Assembly (NCBI RefSeq): GCF_029625315.1 | Contig: NZ_CP121110.1 | Span: 2,037,501 to 2,101,500 of the forward strand | Length of the DNA stretch: 64,000 nucleotides | Direction of reading: 5' to 3' | Origin: Flavobacterium ginsengisoli | GTDB lineage: Bacteria > Bacteroidota > Bacteroidia > Flavobacteriales > Flavobacteriaceae | Part shown: positions 23,713 to 33,384 of the stretch, piece by piece | How positions within the stretch are numbered: position 1 is the first letter of the stretch | Layout of the letters: the number at the start of each line of letters is the position of its first letter | Program-made: the position numbers and the translations under genes | The notes under the pieces: generated by a model | What the model was told of the DNA's origin: nothing | What the model saw: the letters and a program-made list of their open reading frames with translations, nothing else | Databases searched by the model: none

Positions 23713-24852
23713 ATGAGGGTTTTACTTGTTGGCGAATACAGTCTTTTGCATAATTCTTTAAAAGAAGGATTGCTTGAACTTGGTCATGAAGTTGTTTTAA
23801 TTGGAAATAAAGACGGCTTTAGAAAATATCCTCTTGATTATAATTACGAACCTAAGTATCTTAATTTTAAGGTTCTTACTATTCCTCGAAAAATAATTTA
23901 TCGCTTATTTAAATTTGATTTTGCTGGATTAGAAACTGGATTTCGTTTTTTTCTTTTTCTACCCAAATTACAAAACTTTGATGTAGTTCAGTTTATTAAT
24001 GAAGCTTCTGTAAAGACGACTTCAGGTTTTGAGCTTTATCTTATGAAAAAGCTTTGTTCTGCAAACAAAAAAGCTTTCATGCTGTCTACTGGAATTGATT
24101 ACTCTACACTCACATATTACATTGAAAATCCATCTAAAAAATCAATTCTTCAGCCTTATTTTACGAATCCTAAAGAAGACAAAGAATTTAAAGCTTTCTA
24201 TGCTTATCTTAGCAAAAGCCATTCTAAAATACACGATTTTATTAAAGCAAAATTTAATGGAATCATTGCAACTGATTTTGATTACGTTGAGGCAAATAGT
24301 AAAAATCCAAAATACTCAGGATTTATTCCCTGTCCTGTCAATATCAAAAAACTAATTTCTGAAGAACTTGTTATAGCCAGAAAGATTATTATTTTTCTCG
24401 GCATAAGCAAATGGAGTTACCATCAAAAAGGCATTCTGTTTTTTGAAAAGGCTTTAGATATAATTCAAAAAAAGTACTCTGACAAAGTCGAAATAATAAT
24501 CGCAAATACAATTCCTTATCCTGTTTATATTGAACTCTATAACAAAGCACATATCTTATTAGATCAAGCTTATTCCTGTGATCAAGGATATAATGCACTC
24601 GAAGCAATGGCAAAAGGCAAAGTAGTGTTTACAGGTGCTGAATCTGAATTTATGGAGTATTACAAAATATCCGAAAGAGTGTGTATTAATGCACTTCCTG
24701 ATGTTGATTATCTTGTTGACGAACTATCTTTTCTTATAGAAAATCCGACTGAGATTACGGCAATAGGAAAACGCGCAAGAGCGTTTATTGAAAAGGAACA
24801 TGATTATATCAAAGTTGCACAGCAATATCTTGATGTCTGGAAAAATTTCTAA
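23713..24852 (+). CDS. GT-B fold glycosyltransferase
   Basis: 379 residues. The N-terminus MRVLLVGEYSLLHNSLKEGL is a Rossmann start. The C-terminal half has FLGISKWSYHQKGILFFEKAL and the donor-site stretch DQGYNALEAMAKGKVVFTGAE (about residues 293-313), a weak E-x7-E version. It diverges from ordinary GT4 enzymes. It is the only plus-strand gene in this part of the locus and lies between fdtA and the flippase. Confidence 0.75.
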   Translation: MRVLLVGEYSLLHNSLKEGLLELGHEVVLIGNKDGFRKYPLDYNYEPKYLNFKVLTIPRKIIYRLFKFDFAGLETGFRFFLFLPKLQNFDVVQFINEASVKTTSGFELYLMKKLCSANKKAFMLSTGIDYSTLTYYIENPSKKSILQPYFTNPKEDKEFKAFYAYLSKSHSKIHDFIKAKFNGIIATDFDYVEANSKNPKYSGFIPCPVNIKKLISEELVIARKIIIFLGISKWSYHQKGILFFEKALDIIQKKYSDKVEIIIANTIPYPVYIELYNKAHILLDQAYSCDQGYNALEAMAKGKVVFTGAESEFMEYYKISERVCINALPDVDYLVDELSFLIENPTEITAIGKRARAFIEKEHDYIKVAQQYLDVWKNF

Positions 24853-24891
24853 CTCTATTTTAACCTTAGACAAATTTGAGCGACCTAAAAA

Positions 24892-26168
24892 TCATTGTTT
24901 AAAAACAGATCTAAAGTAGAAAAACAATACAAGAAAGTAAATAAAATTATCTAATGCATACCCTATAACAACTCCTTCAATTCCATAAATTCGAATAAAG
25001 TACAAACTAAAAAAGTACAATATTACAAGCGAAAACAACTCACTTAAAATGAATGCAGAAGTCTTTTTTTGGCAAACAATTGATAACCTAAAATAAGCGA
25101 AGCAATTTTAAAAATATCTCCTAACAGCTGCCAGAAAAACAAATCGGTAACGGGCAAAAATTCTTTTGTAAAAAGAAGTCGAATAATAAAAAATCTCGTT
25201 AGATAAATCACCGTTAATCCACAAACAAAAACAGGTAAAATGTATTTATAATACTGCAAGAAAATGTTTTTGGTTTCTAAACCATTTTGAGCTTTAGATA
25301 ATTTCGGCAAAAAATAAACACTTAAAATTGTACTGGCAAACATCAAATAATAAGTAGAAATTCTTGTCATAGTTTCCCAATATCCTGCTTGTTCTATTCC
25401 TAAATCATGAATAATATGATTTCGAATAGATAGAAATACAAAAGGTCCAAAAACAGATGAAACCACAGCCATTAAGGAATAAGACGAAAGGTTTTTTAGA
25501 ATTCGGAAATCGAACAAATGAAATCTTATGATTTGAAAAAACTGAATCTCTTTCTGAATCAGATAAAAAGTGACAAAAAATAATAATGCAGGAGTAATTA
25601 CAATTGACATTAAAGCTCCAATAGTTTTAAACTGCGTAATCAGAAAAAGAGAGGCCATTAAACCCATAATATTTCCGACAATATTAATTGAGATTACTTT
25701 TTTGAATTTACCCAAGCCATTAATTATTGCTATAAAAAAAACAGAAAGTCCATATCCGGGTAAAACCAATGCCAAAACTTTAAAAACAATAAGATATTCT
25801 AGATTGTCTCCAAAAATTTTATTATTCCAATAAGAAGCTGTTAGAAATAAGAAAATGCTTAAAAGCCCCGCAATAAGCAATAGAGTGATAAAAACGGTTG
25901 TGATTATCTTTTGAAGTTCTATCCTACTCTTTTCGTTTTCGGCTGTATATTTTACAATTCCGTTTTGAAAACCTAAAACAGAAATGGTCTCCAGAGAAGT
26001 TAAAAAATTACGAAGATTTCCAACCAACGCCATTCCGTTTGGGCCTACAAAAACAGCCAATATTTTTGACGTAATCAATCCGATTCCTATTTTCAGCGCA
26101 ACGCTTAAACTGTTCAAAGAAGTAACCTTAAACAAACCCGTTTGAACTATTTTTTTATAAAAATTCAA
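24892..26168 (-). CDS. Wzx-type polysaccharide flippase (homopolymer frame break near 25061)
   Basis: A multi-pass membrane protein of the MATE/MOP superfamily that flips lipid-linked glycan units across the inner membrane. About 12 segments are visible. The N-terminal TSLNSLSVALKIGIGLITSKILAVFVGPNGMAL is typical of O-antigen translocases of Bacteroidetes. The frame ends early at AKKRLLHSF because a run of seven A should be eight. With one more A the protein continues with two further membrane segments to a TGA at 24892-24894, about 425 residues. It follows fdtB by one base, so it is in the same operon. Confidence 0.85.
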
Positions 26169-26169
26169 A

Positions 26170-27270
26170 TTAGTATCGATTTAGAGTTTCTACAATAAAA
26201 TCAACCTCAGCGTGCGTTAAAACTGGACTCATCGGCAGACTCAGAACTTCATTATGAATTTTCTCGGTAATTGGAAACGAAAGATTATTCAACTCAGAAA
26301 AAGCTTTTTGCTTATGTGGCGGAATTGGATAATGAATGACGGTTTGAATAGTATGTTGAGCTAGATATTCTTGCAAATGTGCTCTATTTTCTGTTCGAAT
26401 GACAAATAAGTGAAAAACATGATTGGCTGAAAAATCCCAAAACGGAAGCACTATCTTATCGTTTTTAATTTCTGAAAGATATCGTTTTGCAATGGTTCTT
26501 CTTTTCTCATTATCCGAATTTAAATTGGGTAATTTGAGATTTAAAAAACCAGCCTGTATTTCATCCAATCGTGAATTCAAACCTACATAATCATTATAAT
26601 ATTTTGTCTCCGAACCATAATTTCGAAGCGAAAAAAGCACTTTTGCCAGCGTTGCATTATTTGTAGTAATAGCTCCACCATCGCCTAAACATCCTAAGTT
26701 TTTTCCTGGATAAAAGCTGTAAGCGCAAGCCGAATTTAGATTATTATTTGTTAAGTATTGGTTGTCAATTGATCCGTGCGATTGTGCGCAATCTTCTACA
26801 ATAACCAAATTATGCTTTTCTGCAATTTTCGTTATTCTTTCCATTTCAGCTATTTGTCCGTATAAATGAACAGCCAAAATAGCTCTAGTTTTTGGAGTTA
26901 TTTTCTCCTCGATCAAATCTGGATTTATATTATAAGTATCCAATCTTGGTTCAACCAAAACAGGAACTAAATCTGCTTGCAAAATGGCTAAAATACTTGC
27001 AATATAGGTATTTGCAGGAACAATAACTTCGTCTCCTTTTTTGAGTTTCTTGAGTTCGATATAACCTTTAAAAATAAGAACCAAAGCATCAAATCCGTTT
27101 CCTACTCCAACACAATATTTAGATTGGCAATATTCAGCAAAAGCCTTTTCAAATGTTTCTACTTCTTTCCCTAAAATATACCAGCCATTTTCTAAAACCG
27201 ATTTCAGTTTTTCTTGAAAAGCAGTTTCATAAGGTTCGTTTATTTTTTTAAGATCAAGAAAAGATATCAT
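26170..27270 (-). CDS. fdtB: DegT/DnrJ/EryC1 aminotransferase, FdtB-like
   Basis: A 366-residue PLP-dependent sugar aminotransferase, expected to aminate the 3-keto sugar made by FdtA. It starts MISFLDLKKINEPY. It has ENGWYILGKEVETFE, GVGNGFDALVL (PLP phosphate site), VEDCAQSHGS (about residues 160-169, PLP-pyridine Asp) and the Schiff-base Lys in SFYPGKNLGCLGDGGAI (about 187-203). The resemblance is to FdtB rather than to WecE or ArnB. It lies between the acyltransferase and the flippase, with gaps of 13 and 1 bases. Confidence 0.85.
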   Translation of the reverse strand: MISFLDLKKINEPYETAFQEKLKSVLENGWYILGKEVETFEKAFAEYCQSKYCVGVGNGFDALVLIFKGYIELKKLKKGDEVIVPANTYIASILAILQADLVPVLVEPRLDTYNINPDLIEEKITPKTRAILAVHLYGQIAEMERITKIAEKHNLVIVEDCAQSHGSIDNQYLTNNNLNSACAYSFYPGKNLGCLGDGGAITTNNATLAKVLFSLRNYGSETKYYNDYVGLNSRLDEIQAGFLNLKLPNLNSDNEKRRTIAKRYLSEIKNDKIVLPFWDFSANHVFHLFVIRTENRAHLQEYLAQHTIQTVIHYPIPPHKQKAFSELNNLSFPITEKIHNEVLSLPMSPVLTHAEVDFIVETLNRY

Positions 27271-27283
27271 CGATGTTCTATTT

Positions 27284-28261
27284 TTAAATAAGAATGTCTT
27301 CTAGTTTAGTATAATTGGCGGTGTTAACTTCATAAAAATCATGTACAATAGTACTTGCGCCAAAACTTTCCTTCCAATAAGCTAGTCCTTCGTTTAGTTT
27401 TTTTCCTTGATTTTCATTTGAAATTCCAAAATCAAAAAAGCGTTTTTCAGAAAAACGTTCATGAATCAGATAATGAAAAAGATAATCTAAACTTCCTAAA
27501 TCTTCTTGGTCTGTTTTTTTTGAAATATACTGGCAATGCGCCACATTTTTTGTTTCAAAAATCGTTGTTCCGCCTACAATCTCATCATTTTTGTAAACAT
27601 TAAATTGATGAATGTTTTCCGGAAAAAGCGATTTCAGTTTATTTATTTCCTCAATTGAATGAACAGGTATGGCATCATGTGTTTTTTCTAAATTCGGAAT
27701 AAGAATTTTGCTCCAAAACAATTCAAAATCATTATCTTCTTTAATAATCAATTTATTGGAAATTGCTTTTTTAAGTCCTCTTTTTCTAATTTTCGACATT
27801 GTTTTCTCCTGCTGTAAATCAATTACAGAAAGAGAGTCTCTTCTAACCAGCTTTGCTTCTGCCAAAAACAAACCATATAAAATTTCCTCAGCCGGTTTTA
27901 GCTGATAAATTGAAGGGAGGGTTTTAAGATGTAATGTATCAAAATTATTTTCATTCAGAAAAAACAATATATCTCTCAGTATTTCAATAACTGCTTTTTG
28001 TTTGGTTTGCTCATTATAAACAAGTCCGCCATAAGTTAAACCTTGATGAGAATATAGTGCTTTTCCTTTTTTATTGGCTGGAAGAATAGCATACAATTTT
28101 TCATCTTCAAATACTAAAAGCGAAAAATCTTCGAATCGATCTTTATGGTATTCCATAAAATCGCGATGAAATAAAAACGTGGCATTTTTGGCCTGAGCGA
28201 CAAAATCGTTCCAAACTAAATAATCATTCTGATCGTATTTTTTAATGGTAAATTTCGTCAT
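27284..28261 (-). CDS. FemAB/GNAT-like acyltransferase
   Basis: A 325-residue protein with two GNAT-like halves (Acetyltransf_6 / FemAB type). The C-terminal half carries GGTTIFETKNVAHCQYISKK and LGSLDYLFHYLIHERF, which resemble the acyl-CoA or aminoacyl-tRNA binding half of FemAB proteins. Its place directly upstream of fdtB suggests that it N-acylates the 3-amino sugar, in the role FdtC plays elsewhere; this is inference from context. It is the first gene of the leftward unit acyltransferase-fdtB-flippase. Confidence 0.7.
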   Translation of the reverse strand: MTKFTIKKYDQNDYLVWNDFVAQAKNATFLFHRDFMEYHKDRFEDFSLLVFEDEKLYAILPANKKGKALYSHQGLTYGGLVYNEQTKQKAVIEILRDILFFLNENNFDTLHLKTLPSIYQLKPAEEILYGLFLAEAKLVRRDSLSVIDLQQEKTMSKIRKRGLKKAISNKLIIKEDNDFELFWSKILIPNLEKTHDAIPVHSIEEINKLKSLFPENIHQFNVYKNDEIVGGTTIFETKNVAHCQYISKKTDQEDLGSLDYLFHYLIHERFSEKRFFDFGISNENQGKKLNEGLAYWKESFGASTIVHDFYEVNTANYTKLEDILI

Positions 28262-28267
28262 ACTTAA

Positions 28268-28870
28268 TTACATATGATCAAATGCCTTTAAATGCCATTT
28301 GTATTTTACTGCCAACAATCTAATCACAATAATAACAAGAGATGTAACCAGATATAAGATATCGTCATTGAGATTTAGTTTTCGTAATCCAAAAAATACA
28401 AGTCCACCAAAAATACAGATCGTTGCATAGATTTCCTCTCTAAAAACGTTTGGAATTTCGTTACACAAAATATCACGAATTACACCACCAAAGCAGGCAG
28501 TCATTGTTCCTAATGCAATACAAATTGCAGGATGAAGTCCTGTTATAAGGCCTCTTTCGAGTCCTATTAAAGTAAAAACTCCGAGCCCGATTGTATCAAA
28601 AAGAAACAATGAGGTACGAAGTTTATCGAAACTTTTTCTGAAAAGAATTGCTAGAAAAAATCCTAAAATGATCACATATACGTATTGCATGTCACGCATC
28701 CAGCCAACAGGAGTTCTTCCAATTAAGACATCACGAAGCGTTCCGCCTCCAACCGCGGTTACAAATGCAATAATAAAAACTCCAAACGGATCTAATTTTT
28801 TATGCATTGCAGTTAGGGCGCCAGACATGGCAAATGCCATTGTCCCAATAATATCAAGTAAGTGAAACAT
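28268..28870 (-). CDS. TRIC-type cation channel family protein (UPF0126)
   Basis: About 200 residues with seven membrane segments made of two related halves. Each half has the family motif: AVGGGTLRDVLIGRTP in the first and CFGGVIRDILCNEIPNVF in the second. Bacterial members form trimeric potassium-permeable channels. The ATG at 28870 (MFHLLDIIGTMAFAMSG) is preferred over an upstream GTG-type start, because MFHLLD is the usual N-terminus. Confidence 0.85.
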   Translation of the reverse strand: MFHLLDIIGTMAFAMSGALTAMHKKLDPFGVFIIAFVTAVGGGTLRDVLIGRTPVGWMRDMQYVYVIILGFFLAILFRKSFDKLRTSLFLFDTIGLGVFTLIGLERGLITGLHPAICIALGTMTACFGGVIRDILCNEIPNVFREEIYATICIFGGLVFFGLRKLNLNDDILYLVTSLVIIVIRLLAVKYKWHLKAFDHM

Positions 28871-28931
28871 TTTTTTTGAGTTACAAAGATGCAAAGCGTC
28901 AAAGTTACAAAGTTGTAAGGAATAATCTTAG

Positions 28932-28939
28932 CAAATGTA
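28932..28939 (-). promoter_or_regulatory. Candidate -7 box for the TRIC-type gene
   Basis: Minus-strand TACATTTG (TAnnTTTG), about 60 bases before the ATG at 28870. Confidence 0.35.
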
Positions 28940-28956
28940 ACTCCTAAAAACATTTA

Positions 28957-29811
28957 TCATTTTTTTACGTAAATAGGACTTCTCTTCAATAAATAGGAAA
29001 TAGAATCCATCCATCCGTCTTTTACCGCCAACAAAGGTTTACGGGTTTGAGAATAGATTTTATCTGTATTTCTGTACATGTCAAAATAAACCGTATAGTA
29101 ATAATACTTTTGGTCATTTGCTGTTGTTGTAGAAATATCGTTTGTTGTTACTTTTTTATTGTTATTGCTCACTTTTGCATTTCCGCTGTTGTAAGTCGTA
29201 GCGGTAGTTCCTGTTCCAATTGTATAAGAAACTTTTGCAGCAACAATATTATCAACTCCAAGTATTTTTTCAAGATCTTCTATTGGTGTTTCATCAATAT
29301 TATTGTGGTCAATGCCTGCTTTGTGCAATAAACTGTTTGTTGTTCTTAAATCTTGAACTGTTAACGGAAAAATATTTGATGATTTATCTAACAGCTTGTT
29401 GTACAAATCGTTTTGTGCAAATTTTGCCATATCTTCAGAACCTTGCTGATTGTCTGCATTTATGTAAGGAATTGGCAATACGGCAATTGTATTGTGCTGT
29501 TTATCTGCAATTGCTATGTTTTGAGATGATGCACTTTGAGCGTTATTATTTGCGTTTGAAGAAACGTCAAAAGTTTGAGATCTCCCGCTTGCAAAATCGA
29601 TTTTGGCAATTTGCGAAACGTCTAATGAAATCTGGATTGTCTCGCCTGGAAGCGAATATTCTACGGTTTTATCAGACATTTTAGAAATCGTACATTCTAT
29701 TATCTGATAATCTCTTTTTATAATTTTATCTAATTTTTTTCCGCTTTGGGCAAAACTTACACAAGCAGATAATAGCATTAACAATACGAGAAAAGGCTTT
29801 GTAATTTTCAT
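28957..29811 (-). CDS. Exported CsgG/LpoB-like protein of unknown function
   Basis: 284 residues. The N-terminus MKITKPFLVLLMLLSACVSFAQ can be read as a lipoprotein signal (LSAC) or as a plain signal peptide cut after FAQ. A Ser/Asn/Gln-rich linker (about residues 80-105) precedes a domain beginning TIAVLPIPYINADNQQGSEDMAKFAQNDL (to NDL) and continuing to a GVDNIVAAKVSYTIG strand. This looks like the nucleotide-free alpha/beta fold shared by CsgG, LpoB and TolB N-termini. No neighbour explains its job. Confidence 0.55.
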   Translation of the reverse strand: MKITKPFLVLLMLLSACVSFAQSGKKLDKIIKRDYQIIECTISKMSDKTVEYSLPGETIQISLDVSQIAKIDFASGRSQTFDVSSNANNNAQSASSQNIAIADKQHNTIAVLPIPYINADNQQGSEDMAKFAQNDLYNKLLDKSSNIFPLTVQDLRTTNSLLHKAGIDHNNIDETPIEDLEKILGVDNIVAAKVSYTIGTGTTATTYNSGNAKVSNNNKKVTTNDISTTTANDQKYYYYTVYFDMYRNTDKIYSQTRKPLLAVKDGWMDSISYLLKRSPIYVKK

Positions 29812-29919
29812 TTGTTTGGAAATTTATGAATTAATTATCTATATATAAATTTACGAAGAAATTTTAAAAAATTATCATTAAAACTCAGAAAACCCCATTA
29901 ATTATTCAAAGAAAAAAAA

Positions 29920-30664
29920 CTACATATTTTGTGTGTAAAAATTATAATCTTTTAAAATCACACGAATAAAATCACTATTATTTCCAGATTGATTTTTAAT
30001 TCCAGTTACGCTTTCGATTTTAGATACCAATTTGTAAATAACCTCATGATCGTTTTTAGTCGCAGCTTTTTGATAAGTTTCTTTAATAATACGCATATCA
30101 TTGTCTGAAAGCTTAATCACCAAAGGATATGTAGGTACATAAGCCTCACCAATTTCTTCTAAAATGGTATGGCTTATATTAATTTTATTCTTCAAAGTAA
30201 TTACTGCTGTTCCTGCTGCCATGTCTCCCAATCTTTGAGATTTCTGACTGGTAATAACCGAAATGAGTCCAGGAAGTCCGAAAAAAGTAAAAAAGTCAAT
30301 TACTCTAAAAAACCATCGAATTAAATAATCTCCAAAACCTGCTTGATAGCCATCAATTTTTACGACTTTAATTTTCAGTATTTTTTTGCCAAGTGACTGT
30401 CCTTCAAAAACACTTTCTAAAACCAATGAGTAAATTATGACCGGAGAATATAACATTAAAAAAATAGCGCCGCGTGACCAGCCATCCAAATTTACCATCA
30501 ATCGATCTAGCTGCAGACCAATCAAAAAGAACTATAGAAAGAACTGTTATATAGCAGATTACAATAAACAAATCGATAAAAAAAGCACCTAGTCTTTCGC
30601 CTACAGAAGCTGCGATAAAATTTATTTTGACATTTTGTGTCGTATTAATAGATAATTCTGACAT
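29920..30664 (-). CDS. RDD family membrane protein (frame break at 30513-30518)
   Basis: About 247 residues. The RDD domain is present: ASVGERLGAFFIDLFIV with the conserved R and D residues, GQSLGKKILKIKVV and QRLGDMAAGTAVI. The frame shifts where the plus strand reads GCAGAC (30513); the original was probably GCTGCAGC with one base gained, giving FDWLQLDRLMVNLDGW. The C-terminal ~90 residues are soluble. It is divergent from the SpoIIM-like gene with only 20 bases between start codons, and belongs functionally to the cluster that follows. Confidence 0.8.
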
Positions 30665-30684
30665 ATTTCATATTTTAGCCTACA

Positions 30685-31661
30685 ATGAGAGAAATCGCCT
30701 TTATAAAACAAAACAGAGAAAAATGGCTCGAGTTTGAGCTGGCAATTTTTGGTAAAGCTAAAAAAAATCCTGATGAATTAGCTAATTTGTACATTCAAAT
30801 GATGAATGATTTGTCGTATGCTCAAACGTATTATCCTAAAAGTAAAACGGTTGTTTACCTTAATCATCTTGCTTCTCAGATTTATCAAAAGATTTACAAA
30901 ACAAAACGCACAGACCAGAATCGAGTTGTAGATTTCTTTAAAATTGAAATTCCGTTATTGGTTTACGAGTACAGAAGATATTTGGCTTACGCATTTATTT
31001 TATTTTTTGTTACTGTTTCAATTGGCGTTCTTTCTGCTCGTTACGATCGTGATTTTGTTCGGCTAATTTTAGGCGACGAATACGTAAATATGACTTTAGA
31101 AAATATTAAAAAAGGCAATCCGATGGCCGTATATGGTTCGGGAAGCAACTGGGGAAGTTTTATAGGCATTACTGTAAATAACCTCTTTGTGGGCGCCAAA
31201 TGTTATTTCTACGGTATTTTTGCGGAATCGGAACTTTCAATGTTTTTCTTCAAAACTGCATTATGTTGGGCTCTTTCCAATATTTCTTCTACGAACAAGG
31301 TGTTTTCTGGAAAAGCGTGCGAGGAATCTGGATTCATGGTTCTATGGAAATTTTTGCAATTGTAATCGAAACAACTGCTGGATTCATTCTTGGCGCTTCT
31401 ATCCTATTTCCTAAAACGTTCTCAAGATTAAATTCTTTTAAAATTGGCTTCAAGAACAGCTTCAAGATATTCTTAAGCACTTTTCCCTTCACAATTAGTG
31501 CAGGATTTTTAGAAGGTTTTATTACACGATATTCTATCGATATGCCCAATTGGTTAAGCAGTTTTATAATCTTATTTACGCTTTCAATAATTTCGTTTTA
31601 TTACTTGGTATATCCTTTTATTGTACACAAAAAATTAACTTCAAAATCAATTAATTTATAA
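30685..31661 (+). CDS. SpoIIM/DUF95-type membrane protein (frame break near 31222)
   Basis: About 325 residues with a cytosolic N-terminus and about five membrane segments. The stretch TVNNLFVGAKCYFYGIFAGIGTFNVF (seen across two frames) is the typical SpoIIM pattern of a conserved N-N and G-x-G in the membrane. The break lies at GCGGAATCGG, where one base is missing (GCAGG or GCGGG expected). It is not a GCWGC site. In Bacteroidetes this gene regularly accompanies RDD, DUF4129, DUF4350, MoxR and DUF58 genes, as here. The biochemical role is unknown. Confidence 0.8.
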
Positions 31662-32618
31662 TGTTTGAGCTTTATAAAAAAAGACAATTAGGCGATAATC
31701 TAGGTGACACTTTTACTTTTTTCAAAGACTTCGGAAAAAACTTTTTTAAGATCTTTTTTATCGTAAATGGAGCTTTTTTACTTCTATTGGCAATTATAAT
31801 TTACACTTTAATTAAAGTTAATTTTGATGCTATAAAAAATTCTGGTTTAGAAAACAATCAGTTAAAGAGCGACCTTATAGGTTATTTCGATAATAACGAA
31901 GGACTTACATTAACTTTAGTATTAATCTGCGTTGTTCTATTTTTGATTTTCTCTTTGTTCAACTATGCTTACCCTGTTCTGTATTTAAAAATGCTAGAAA
32001 ATGGTAAAAAGGACTTTGATCTAAATGCTGTATTGTCTAGCTTTTTTAAGGTTTTCTTTAAACTAATAAAATTTAGCATAGGAGCCTTGATTATTGTTTT
32101 TCCGGTTCTATTAATTGCATTAATAATCATGTTTTTTCTATGCTTTATAATTATCGGAATTCCATTAATTCTGGTTGCAATTCCAACCTTTTTTACTTTT
32201 TTCAATCTTTGGTTTTATAGTTATCTAACAGATGGAAAACGTTTTTTTGAATCGTTACAACATGCCTATTACCTAACAAAAGAAGATTTTTGGAATACAA
32301 TTGGAACAACATTTATTATGATGATCATCATGCAGTTTATTCAGGTCTGCCATAACAATATTTTTTTATTTTGTGGGGATATTTATCTCGATTGCTTACT
32401 TTATAGGAAACTCTGATTCAAATGGTCCAAAATCACTAGAACCTTCACCTCTTTTAATAGGTTTTATTACGGTTATTGTACTTTCGCTTATTATATTAGG
32501 CAATATTTTTAATAATGTAATTGTAATTAATCAAGGAATGATTTATTATAGTTTAGAGTCAGGAAATAGACAGGAATCCAAATCAATTGATTTAATCGGA
32601 GATCATACCAATGAATAG
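31661..32618 (+). CDS. Multi-pass membrane protein of the MoxR cluster (frame break at 32345-32350)
   Basis: About 318 residues, mostly membrane-spanning (five or six segments), opening with a soluble MFELYKKRQLGDNLGDTFTFFKDFG. The frame breaks at GTCTGC (32345), where GCTGC restores QFIQAAITIFFYFVGIF. The start codon overlaps the stop region of the SpoIIM-like gene, and the end overlaps the DUF4129 gene by 8 bases, so translation is coupled. I do not recognise a named family with certainty. Confidence 0.7.
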
Positions 32619-33384
32619 ATTTTTAATTATTTTATATTTTATTTCCTGCTTGAGCATAGCAAATGCTCAAGATACTTTGGTTAAAGAAGATCCTCCAAAA
32701 ATTACTACCATTAAATATACTGAAAAAAACATTCAAGTAGATTCTGGAACGGTAGAAGCTAAACATTTTGAAAAGGATTTCAAGACAAAATATACCGACA
32801 AAGAATTTGTCTATGAATACAAAGCTCCCGAAAAAAACTGGTGGGATAATTTTAAGAATTGGCTGGCTAGGCAGATTTTTAATTTATTCAATTTCAGCAG
32901 TGTAAAAACGTCTTTCGACTTTATTTCTTTTTTATTTAGAATAATTGCGGTTTTGGTCGTTGTTGTTTTAATTTATTTTATTGCAAAAGCTTTAATCAAA
33001 AAAGAAGGAAGATGGATTTTTGGAAAAAATGCCAATAAAGGCACCTTATTTTATTCTGATGCCGAGAAAAATATTCACCTTTTAGATTTTGAAAAACTTA
33101 TTAAAGAAAGTATCGAAACTGGCGAAAGAAGAATCGCTGTTCGATATTATTATTTATGGCTTTTAAAAGTAATGGCACAACATCATTATATTGAATGGGA
33201 CATCGAAAAAACAAACTCCGATTATTTGTACGAATTGCACAATCCTATTCATAAAGAAGAGTTTACCTATCTTTCATACCTGTACAATTATATTTGGTAC
33301 GGCGAATTTGAAATTGATGATGCAACATTCAGAAAGACTGAAAACAGATTTAAAAAAGCATTAAAAACTTTTGGTAATGGATAA
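32611..33384 (+). CDS. DUF4129 domain-containing protein
   Basis: 257 residues. A signal peptide (SIANAQ), a soluble external segment, one membrane helix (about residues 107-128) and a cytosolic DUF4129 domain with LIKESIETGERRIAVRYYYLWLLKVM and YLSYLYNYIWYGEFEID, which is diagnostic for the domain. It is cotranslated with both neighbours (overlaps of 8 bases on each side). The role in the MoxR cluster is undefined. Confidence 0.85.
   Translation: MNRFLIILYFISCLSIANAQDTLVKEDPPKITTIKYTEKNIQVDSGTVEAKHFEKDFKTKYTDKEFVYEYKAPEKNWWDNFKNWLARQIFNLFNFSSVKTSFDFISFLFRIIAVLVVVVLIYFIAKALIKKEGRWIFGKNANKGTLFYSDAEKNIHLLDFEKLIKESIETGERRIAVRYYYLWLLKVMAQHHYIEWDIEKTNSDYLYELHNPIHKEEFTYLSYLYNYIWYGEFEIDDATFRKTENRFKKALKTFGNG

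Noticed and set aside
29047..29684. Plus-strand open frames opposite the CsgG/LpoB-like gene
   Set aside because: Composition (Ile/Val/Cys/Phe-rich, no family pattern) is that of antisense to an Asn/Ser-rich gene.
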